From positions 1 through 12,181 of the forward strand of contig CALMAR010000504.1 in the NCBI GenBank assembly GCA_937859855.1: a stretch of 12,181 nt of DNA, in the 5' to 3' direction. Both the position numbers and the translations under genes were made by a program. Below are positions 7,017 through 12,181 of this stretch, piece after piece. Positions within the stretch are counted from its first letter, which is position 1, and the number at the start of each line of letters is the position of its first letter. A model generated the notes under the pieces. The model had not been told where the DNA came from and searched no databases. It saw nothing but the letters and a program-made list of their open reading frames with translations. The stretch is from an uncultured Kineosporia sp. (GTDB taxonomy: Bacteria; Actinomycetota; Actinomycetes; Actinomycetales; Kineosporiaceae).

Positions 7017-8318
7017 TCACGACACCACCGTCAGTGTGGTCGAAGCGGTCCGGCTGGCCGCGGTGAGGGTGAGTGGGGTCAATGTGCTGACCGCGGCGGC
7101 TCCGCTGCTGTTCAACGGCACCGAGACGTTCCAGCTGCCGTAGGGCACCAGGATCTTCGCTCCGCTGGGCGCCGTCACCGTATAGGTCTCCTGCGCCGGG
7201 CACCCCGCGTTGCCGGAGATGTGCTTGATGGTGATGGTCTTGGTGCCGGAGTAGACACCTAAGCCGGTCAGGATGTTGACGGTGATGGCCCCCATCGGCA
7301 CGCTCACCGTGCTGCCATCACTGGCCGCGCTGCTCAGGTCGGTCTGCAGCGAAGACGCCGAGGTCTCGGTGCAGGTACCCAGCTTGACCGTGTAGATGAA
7401 CGGATACAGCTCTCCGGCCGCGCCGCTGGCCGTGGCTGTGGGCCCGGTGGCGCAGGCTGAGCTCGCGGTCCCGGTGGCCGGGCAGGGCGGATAGGCGGTC
7501 TCTGCGCCCAGGTAACTGTTGCTCAGGATCAGCGGAAGGCCGGACGGAATCACCGCGCCGCTGACCGGAGAGCCGGCCGTGACCACGATCGAACGGGTGG
7601 TGTCGTAGGACACGCCGGTGCGGGTCAGTAGGCCCGCGGTGACGCCGATGCTGGCCTTGGTGGTGAGCTGCGCGTTGGCCAGCCCAACGTAGCCGGGGGT
7701 GTTCAGGGTTGCGGTGTAGGTGCCGGGGTGGACACCGGTGAAGACCGCGCACCCGTTCACGTCGGTGACGGTGGTGCTGCCATCGCTCAGGCTGACAGCC
7801 ATGTTGTTGATCGGCAGGCCGCCGTTCCCGGTGACCTGCAGCGCGACCGCGCCGGTCGACCCCAGCCCGTCGGAGCCCACCCCGACTGCCTTCAAGGTGT
7901 CCTGCCGGACCGGCTGGATGCTGCCCATTTCTGGCCAGGTCACCTTGACCGTGACCAACTTGTAGGCCAGTGCGGTCGAGGTTCCGTCGCAGACCGAATT
8001 GGCCGAGTCGGCGGCCAGGTAGGTGGTGGTCTGGGTGATCGTGAAGGCGGTGCTCTTCACCGTCTGAGTCCGGGTGGTGATGCCGTCCGGGATGGCCGTG
8101 GCGCTCATGCTGCGGGCCACCTGGATCTGCTCGGTGGCCAGGTTGGCGGCGGCGGTGCGCTGCAGGTTGCCCCGGGTGACGTCACCGGCCCGGACCAGCA
8201 GGCCCAAACTCATGGAGGCGAACACGGCGAAGATCGCCATCGCGACCACGATCTCGATCAGAGTGAAGCCAGCGTCGTCCGCCGGCCTGCACATCCGGGT
8301 AGCGATCAGGCGCCGCAT
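7017..8318 (-). CDS. PilV-like minor pilin with large beta-rich C-terminal region
   Basis: A 433-residue prepilin. The leader of 17 residues ends DDAG, followed by FTLIEIVVAMAIFAVFASMSL with Glu at mature position 5. A pilin domain of PilV type extends to about residue 150. From about 155 to 215 lies an Ig-like or carboxypeptidase-regulatory-like fold, suggested by STTVTDVNGCAVFTGVHPGTYTATL (180-204, read in parts), which in other proteins is a stalk or binding module. The remaining 215 residues are Thr/Ser/Ala-rich and beta-like. There are six cysteines in the mature part (110, 190, 279, 289, 316, 373). The ATG at 8318 has AGGGAGG four bases upstream; upstream ATGs (8333, 8351) lack this. 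It is more than twice the usual PilV length, so a tip adhesin role is plausible but inferred. Confidence 0.85.
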   Translation of the reverse strand: MRRLIATRMCRPADDAGFTLIEIVVAMAIFAVFASMSLGLLVRAGDVTRGNLQRTAAANLATEQIQVARSMSATAIPDGITTRTQTVKSTAFTITQTTTYLAADSANSVCDGTSTALAYKLVTVKVTWPEMGSIQPVRQDTLKAVGVGSDGLGSTGAVALQVTGNGGLPINNMAVSLSDGSTTVTDVNGCAVFTGVHPGTYTATLNTPGYVGLANAQLTTKASIGVTAGLLTRTGVSYDTTRSIVVTAGSPVSGAVIPSGLPLILSNSYLGAETAYPPCPATGTASSACATGPTATASGAAGELYPFIYTVKLGTCTETSASSLQTDLSSAASDGSTVSVPMGAITVNILTGLGVYSGTKTITIKHISGNAGCPAQETYTVTAPSGAKILVPYGSWNVSVPLNSSGAAAVSTLTPLTLTAASRTASTTLTVVS

Positions 8319-8422
8319 GTCGCCTCCCTTCATGCCGTCAGCCGGCCGCATATCTGGGTTGAACTGGTCGCGGGAAGGCCCTGCTGGGGTGCACCACTTC
8401 GCCAAGCGCTCCAACGGATTGC

Positions 8423-8887
8423 TCAGGGACACACGCCCGCGGCCAGTCCGCCAGCCGCCGAGAACTTCCAGTTCGGGTTGGAACTGCCACCCGGGTTGGT
8501 GAAGGCAACACACCACGCGGTTGCGGTGCTGCCCGGTGTCTGCTGAGCCGAACCGGTCCCCGCGAACGTGGTACCAGAGCTGAGGATGACGGAGGAGATC
8601 ACCGTTCCCGAGGTCGAGCTCCCCTGGTAGAGGGTCGCCGTCGAACCCGAGATACCCACGGTGACCGCCGTGGTGCCGTCCACGTAGTAGGCGGCGATCT
8701 CCTTGCCCACCCGGGAGACGTCCGACTTGGTTCCGGCGTCGCGGGCCTTGGCCCGCTGGTTCAGGAAAACCGGTATCGCGATGGAGGCCAGAATTCCAAT
8801 GATGATCATGACCACCAAGAGCTCGATCAGAGTGAAGCCCTGATCACGTCGCTCAGGATGTGACTTAGAACCGGTGCGCTTCGACAT
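8423..8887 (-). CDS. pilA: Type IV pilin, second of two paralogues
   Basis: A 154-residue prepilin with a 17-residue leader ending RRDQG, cleaved before FTLIELLVVMIIIGILASIA, with Glu at mature position 5. The helix continues into AIPVFLNQRAKARDAGTKSDVS, as in major pilins. Cys126 (in WCVAFTN) and Cys153 (GVCP at the end) probably close a C-terminal D-region loop. The start ATG at 8887 has GGAGGGG directly upstream. The N-terminal third and the ends are nearly the same as in the pilin gene before it (8965-9411), while the middle differs. A gap of 77 bases with a very stable hairpin separates the two. It may be an alternative major pilin or a minor component. Confidence 0.95.
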   Translation of the reverse strand: MSKRTGSKSHPERRDQGFTLIELLVVMIIIGILASIAIPVFLNQRAKARDAGTKSDVSRVGKEIAAYYVDGTTAVTVGISGSTATLYQGSSTSGTVISSVILSSGTTFAGTGSAQQTPGSTATAWCVAFTNPGGSSNPNWKFSAAGGLAAGVCP

Positions 8888-8914
8888 AGCCCCCTCCTCG
8901 GTGCGCTGCCGTCA

Positions 8915-8945
8915 GGGCGGGGCGGCCATCAAGGCCACCCCGCCC
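8915..8945 (-). terminator. Very GC-rich hairpin between the two pilin genes
   Basis: On the plus strand gggcggggcggcc (8915-8927) faces ggccaccccgccc (8933-8945) around the loop atcaa. Pairing is continuous over 13 positions with one G-T wobble in the transcript. It starts about 20 bases after the first pilin stop. There is no U tract. Such a structure between two pilin genes could stop part of the transcription or block 3' decay, giving more first pilin than downstream products. The structure is evident; the effect is inferred. Confidence 0.65.
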
Positions 8946-8964
8946 CTCAGTGGTCAGAACACAC

Positions 8965-9411
8965 TCACGGACAGGAACCCTGCTGCAGACCAGCCGCAGC
9001 CGAGTAGTAGTAGTTCTTGAGGCTGCCGTCCGTGTTGGTCAGCGCCACGCACCAGGTGGTGGTCTCCGAACCCGAAGTGGCCTTGAACCCGACCGTCTGC
9101 AGGGCCGTGCCGTTGCTGAGCTTGACGGTGGAGACGACCGTGGAGCCCGACTTGATGGTGGCTGAACCGCTCGTTGTGGTGGTGTCCACCGTCAGCGCGC
9201 CGGTGCCATCGACGTAGAAGGACGCCACCTCCTTGCCCAGCGTCGAAACGTCAGCCTTGGTGGCCGTGTCGCGGGCCTTGGCTCGCTGGCTCAGGAAGAC
9301 CGGGATCGCGATCGCGGCCAGGATACCGATGATGATCATGACCACGAGAAGTTCGATCAGGGTGAAGCCCTGGTCCTTCTCCTCCATCGACTTGCGCATG
9401 CGTGCGAGCAT
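8965..9411 (-). CDS. pilA: Type IV major-type pilin, first of two paralogues
   Basis: A 148-residue prepilin with a 15-residue basic leader ending EKDQG, cleaved before FTLIELLVVMIIIGILAAIA, with Glu at mature position 5. The helix continues AIPVFLSQRAKARDTATKADVS. The globular part is Thr/Ser/Val-rich; Cys121 (TWCVALTN) and Cys147 (GSCP end) probably form the D-region disulfide. An aromatic triplet YYY (134-136) sits in the loop. The ATG at 9411 is chosen because AAGGGG lies about 6 bases before it and it gives a normal leader; an open extension upstream would add 43 residues before the leader and is not credible. It is preceded by a 214-base gap after pilC, which may hold its own promoter. 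As the first pilin it is the best candidate for the main fibre subunit. Confidence 0.95.
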   Translation of the reverse strand: MLARMRKSMEEKDQGFTLIELLVVMIIIGILAAIAIPVFLSQRAKARDTATKADVSTLGKEVASFYVDGTGALTVDTTTTSGSATIKSGSTVVSTVKLSNGTALQTVGFKATSGSETTTWCVALTNTDGSLKNYYYSAAAGLQQGSCP

Positions 9412-9596
9412 CGAGTGCCCCTTCTGATGAGTCCGATGAGACCGGTGTAGCGAGATGACCTGAGCCGCAACGGATCCAGCAAAGAGCGGGACCTGAAACA
9501 ACTCGATGACGAGATGGGTATCGGCGGCCCGAGGAGGCACTTGAGGTTTTGGTCGCAGCCGGTGACCGGATCCACCCAGATGGCTCAGCCGTGGCC

Positions 9597-9618
9597 GGTC
9601 CAGCTCCGCAGAGCGACC
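9597..9618 (-). other. Bulged hairpin just after the pilC stop
   Basis: On the plus strand ggtc (9597-9600) pairs with gacc (9615-9618), and gctc (9603-9606) with gagc (9611-9614), closed by cgca, with a two-base bulge ca. It lies 7 bases beyond the pilC stop, within the 214-base gap before the first pilin. No U tract follows in the transcribed direction. It may be a weak terminator or an RNA stability element separating pilT-pilC from the pilins. Nothing else in 9412-9596 is recognised; no gene fits there. Confidence 0.4.
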
Positions 9619-9625
9619 TTGAGGG

Positions 9626-10849
9626 TCACTTGATCAGGTCGAAGACCGAGAAGATCGGCATGTAGAGGGCGACGATCATCGCGCCGACCACCGAGCCGAG
9701 CACGGCGATCATCAGCGGCTCGATGATGCTGGTCAGCGCCTCGGTGGTGGCTTCGACCTCTTGGTCGTAGAACTCGGAGATCTTGTGCAGCATGGTGTCC
9801 ATCGCTCCGGTGTCCTCACCGACGGCCAGCATCTGGACCACCATCGGCGGAAACACACTGTGATCGGCCAATGGGCCAGCCAGGGACTCTCCGCGCCGGA
9901 CGCTGTCCTCCACCGCCCGGGACGCGTCCCGCAGCACCACGTTTCCGCTTGCCTCGCCGACGATCTCGAGACTGCGCAGGATCGGGACGCCGGACTGCAG
10001 CATGGTGCCCAGGTTGCGGGCGAACCGGCTGATCGCCACCTTGCGGAACAGTTCACCGAAGATCGGCACCTTGAGCTTCAGCGGGTCGACGACGCGGCGG
10101 ACCCGCTCCTCATTCTTGACCTTCCGCCAGCCGGCCAGGGCCGGGATCGCCCCGATCGCGACGATCGGCGCCGCGATCTTCATAGCGCCGGAGAGGAAGA
10201 CCAGCGCCTTGGTGGGCGCCGGCAGCTCGCCGCCGAGGGATGCGAACATCTTAGTGAACACCGGGACGATGAACAGCAGCATGCCGATCACGGCGATCAC
10301 CGCGATGATGAAAACGACCACCGGATAGGTCATCGCGGACTTGATCTTCGCCCGCAGCTTGACCTCGGCCTCCATGTTCTCCGCGATCTGCAGCAGCACC
10401 TTGTCCAGGAACCCGCCGACTTCACCCGCCCGGCACATGTTCACCATCAGCGGCGGAAACACCTTGGCGTGCTTGGCCATCGCGGTCGACAACGCCTGGC
10501 CACCCTCGACATCGCTGCGGACCTCGCCCAGAGTCTTGGCCAGGCCGGTACTTTCGGTCTGCTCGGCCAGGATGCTGAGGGCCCGCAGCAGCGACAGCCC
10601 GGAGTCGATCATGGTGGCGAACTGGCGGCTCATCACCGCCAGGTCCTTCAGGCCGACCTTGTCGCTGCCGGGTAGCTTGAGCTCGCGGTTGACGCCCTTG
10701 TTCGCCTCTTTGACGCTGAGCGGTGCGTACCCCATTCCGCGCAGCTTCTGCACCAGCGCAGCCTCGTTGGGAGCGTCGAGCTTGCCGTTGACCAGCTTGC
10801 CCCGCTTGTCACGGACCGAGTACTCGAACGACTTGGTCGCGGTCGCCAT
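9626..10849 (-). CDS. pilC: PilC, type IV pilus inner-membrane platform protein (GspF family)
   Basis: A polytopic membrane protein at the base of the pilus that couples ATPase movement to pilin insertion and extraction. The 407-residue product shows an N-terminal domain (EYSVRDKRGKLVNGKLDAPNE, 9-29, in parts), then two T2SF domains. The first is at about 73-196 (RQFATMIDSGLSLLRALSIL, then AGEVGG) and the second at about 276-397 (RFARNLGTMLQSGVPILRSL, then VGEDTGAMD). Membrane segments are at about 176-197, 222-240 and 375-397. Length is normal for the family. The ATG at 10849 has AGAGGGG about 9 bases upstream and follows the pilT stop by 32 bases, so both are surely one transcript. No anomaly seen. 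Confidence 0.97.
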   Translation of the reverse strand: MATATKSFEYSVRDKRGKLVNGKLDAPNEAALVQKLRGMGYAPLSVKEANKGVNRELKLPGSDKVGLKDLAVMSRQFATMIDSGLSLLRALSILAEQTESTGLAKTLGEVRSDVEGGQALSTAMAKHAKVFPPLMVNMCRAGEVGGFLDKVLLQIAENMEAEVKLRAKIKSAMTYPVVVFIIAVIAVIGMLLFIVPVFTKMFASLGGELPAPTKALVFLSGAMKIAAPIVAIGAIPALAGWRKVKNEERVRRVVDPLKLKVPIFGELFRKVAISRFARNLGTMLQSGVPILRSLEIVGEASGNVVLRDASRAVEDSVRRGESLAGPLADHSVFPPMVVQMLAVGEDTGAMDTMLHKISEFYDQEVEATTEALTSIIEPLMIAVLGSVVGAMIVALYMPIFSVFDLIK

Positions 10850-10881
10850 TCAGAACAGCCCCTCTGCCGTGTCCCGCTCGC

Positions 10882-11952
10882 TCACATCGATCCCGTCAGG
10901 CGCTTGAAATCGTCGACGTGGTGGCACTTCTCCAGCGCATCGCTCATCGTGACCTTGCGGGACCGGACCAGTTCGGCCAGGTTCTGGTCCATCGTCTGCA
11001 TGCCGTGAGAGGCTCCGGCCTGCATGGCTGAGTAGATCTGGTGTGTCTTGCCCTCCCGGATCAGGTTCCGGATGGCCGGGGTGGCGAACAGGATCTCGGT
11101 GGCAGCGACCCGGCCCTTGCCATCTGAGGTCTTGCACAGGGTCTGGCAGACCACGCCCTGGATCGCACCGGCCAGCTGCACCCGCACCTGCTGCTGCTGA
11201 TGCGGGGGGAAGACGTCGATCACCCGGTCGATGGTCTGGGCGGCGTCCTGCGTGTGCAGGGTGGCGAACACCAGGTGGCCGGTCTCGGCGGCGGTCAGCG
11301 CGACCGAAATTGTTTCCAGGTCGCGCATTTCGCCGACCAGGATGATGTCTGGGTCCTGCCGCAGCACGTGCTTGAGGGCGTTCGCGAACGAGTGCGTGTC
11401 CTCCCCCACCTCGCGCTGATTGACCAGGCAGGACTTGTTCCGGTGCAGGAACTCGATCGGGTCCTCGACGGTCATGATGTGGTCGCGGCGGCTGCGGTTG
11501 GCCAGGTCGACCAGTGCGGCCAGCGTGGTGGACTTACCCGAACCGGTCGGCCCGGTGACCAGGACCATCCCCCTTGGCAGCATGGCCATGTTGTTCACGG
11601 CCGGGGTGATGCCCAGCTGCTCAAGGGTTTTGATCTCGTACGGGATCATCCGGAAGGCCGCGCCGAGTGACTCGCGCTGCCGGTACAGGTTGACCCGGAA
11701 GCGGGCCGCGCCCGGCATCGCGTAGGCGAAGTCGAGTTCCAGGTTCTCCTCGAAGACCTCACGCTGCTTCTGAGTCAGGATCGCGTACAGCGCCTTCTGG
11801 ATCAGCTGGGCATTCAGCACCTCGGTGTCCGGGATCGAGGTGAGCTCACCCCGCAAGCGGATCATCGGCTGGGCCCCGACCGACAGGTGCAGGTCCGAGC
11901 CGCCGCTGTCCAGCAGGTACTGGAGTACCCGGTGCAGGTCCAGTCCCCGCAT
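10882..11952 (-). CDS. pilT: PilT, type IV pilus retraction ATPase
   Basis: A hexameric cytoplasmic ATPase that drives pilin disassembly. The conserved core is complete over 356 residues: the N-terminal SDLHLSVGAQPMIRLRGEL (19-37), Walker A GPTGSGKST (134-142), Asp box VEDPIEF (162-168), Walker B DIILVGEMRD (202-211) and His box TGHLVFATLHT (224-234). The PilT-specific AIRNLIREGK (293-302) and the HGMQTMDQNLAELV segment (316-329) distinguish it from PilB. The ATG at 11952 is the only normal start codon in this frame, but it has no Shine-Dalgarno site. The frame stays open upstream to a TGA at 12169-12171, encoding a Pro/Ala-rich stretch ending VATTVDER. The true start may lie at 12172 in another frame across a C tract (see separate entry). 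pilC follows by 32 bases. Confidence 0.95.
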   Translation of the reverse strand: MRGLDLHRVLQYLLDSGGSDLHLSVGAQPMIRLRGELTSIPDTEVLNAQLIQKALYAILTQKQREVFEENLELDFAYAMPGAARFRVNLYRQRESLGAAFRMIPYEIKTLEQLGITPAVNNMAMLPRGMVLVTGPTGSGKSTTLAALVDLANRSRRDHIMTVEDPIEFLHRNKSCLVNQREVGEDTHSFANALKHVLRQDPDIILVGEMRDLETISVALTAAETGHLVFATLHTQDAAQTIDRVIDVFPPHQQQQVRVQLAGAIQGVVCQTLCKTSDGKGRVAATEILFATPAIRNLIREGKTHQIYSAMQAGASHGMQTMDQNLAELVRSRKVTMSDALEKCHHVDDFKRLTGSM

Positions 11953-11971
11953 CCGCTCATCGACGGTGGTC

Positions 11972-11995
11972 GCGACGGCAGTGGCGACGGCAGTG
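11972..11995. repeat. Two perfect 12-base tandem repeats in the pilT 5' region
   Basis: gcgacggcagtg occurs twice in direct succession on the plus strand and a third, diverged copy begins at 11996. In the PilT frame of the minus strand it encodes repeated Ala-Val-Ala-Thr. Because 12 is a multiple of three, copy changes would only lengthen the linker. The repeat supports this stretch being a flexible spacer. Confidence 0.8.
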
Positions 11996-12057
11996 GCGAC
12001 GCCACCGGCGGGCGTCGCCGGGTCCGGCCGCGGCGGGGCCGTTTGCGGCGGTGGCGC

Positions 12058-12070
12058 GGGGGGGGCCCCC
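12058..12070. repeat. Homopolymer run of eight G followed by five C
   Basis: The plus strand has eight G (12058-12065) then five C (12066-12070); the transcribed strand therefore has five G then eight C. It is the longest homopolymer in the window and lies exactly where the reading frame of the putative pilT 5' region changes. Tracts of this length are known slippage sites and also known trouble spots for sequencing. Confidence 0.9.
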
Positions 12071-12181
12071 GGCGGAGGGGCCGCACGTGGAGGTGGACAA
12101 GGACGTGAGCGGCTCGGACGGCGGCTTCGACGCCGGGGCGGCCAGCGCCGAGGAGGCCGCCGTCCACGTCATCGACGACTA

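Larger units (their letters stand above)
11953..12172 (-). other. Probable 5' linker region of pilT, split by an 8-base C tract
   Basis: An ATG at 12172 overlaps a TGA of another frame (ATGA), a typical coupled start. Its frame reads MTWTAASSALAAPASKPP and on, a Ser/Thr/Ala/Pro-rich linker, until a run of eight C (plus strand G at 12058-12065). After the run the frame becomes Arg-rich and soon stops (11957). The frame of the conserved PilT core reads APPPQTAPPRPDPATPAGG and on to the ATG at 11952 right after the run. Removing one C would join both into a 73-residue disordered extension giving a PilT of about 429 residues. This may be a natural slippage site, a fixed frameshift or a base error in the sequence. 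The joining is inference. Confidence 0.5.

Noticed and set aside
9412..9596. Promoter before the first pilin (TTGTTT, 17 bases, TGGATC)
   Set aside because: The spacing is right but the -10 match is poor. A promoter here is likely from the gap, yet this one cannot be supported.
12003..12180. Acidic, well-biased open frame on the plus strand at the right edge (GPPAEGPHVEVDKDVSG and on)
   Set aside because: It has good third-position GC but no start, no ribosome site and no family features, and it runs opposite the likely pilT 5' region in a locus where every other gene is on the minus strand. It cannot be fully excluded without the sequence beyond the edge.
1..12181. CRISPR array, tRNA, rRNA or insertion sequence
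   Set aside because: No spaced direct repeats of the needed length, no cloverleaf or rRNA-like stretch, and no transposase motifs or terminal inverted repeats were seen on either strand.

Overview
The window is a high-GC segment with almost every codon ending in G or C, GTG starts, and strong Shine-Dalgarno sites. It carries a type IV pilus (T4P) locus of the monoderm kind. PilM, PilN, PilO, PilC, PilT, a prepilin peptidase and several pilins are present. The outer-membrane parts PilP and PilQ are not seen. This points to an actinomycete, possibly Propionibacteriales. That placement is inference from composition and gene order, not a match.

Every supported gene lies on the minus strand, so transcription runs from the right edge to the left. 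The order is: pilT (retraction ATPase), pilC (platform protein), two paralogous major-type pilins, a large PilV-like minor pilin with an added beta-rich region, a PilW-like minor pilin, a 546-residue PilX-like minor pilin or tip protein, pilD (prepilin peptidase), a 363-base non-coding stretch rich in hairpins, then pilM-pilN-pilO and aroC (chorismate synthase, running off the left edge). Starts and stops overlap or lie a few bases apart within pilV-pilW-pilX and within pilM-pilN-pilO. Larger gaps with hairpins sit after pilC, between the pilins, and between pilD and pilM.

The genes form nearly one machine. PilD cleaves the leaders of the pilins. PilC is the inner-membrane platform. PilM-N-O form the cytoplasmic ring and membrane alignment complex. 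PilT powers retraction. The minor pilins probably prime assembly and sit at the tip. The extension ATPase (PilB) is not in the window and probably lies upstream, beyond the right edge. aroC is a housekeeping neighbour.

The system as a whole is a known type. The points worth a second look are: an 8-base C tract at the 5' end of pilT that separates an in-phase start region from the conserved ATPase; a hairpin-rich leader before pilM that shows the ribosome binding site in a loop; a very stable hairpin between the two pilin genes; an altered second zinc cysteine pair in PilD; large, cysteine-rich minor pilins that could be tip adhesins; and a 9-base tandem repeat before aroC.
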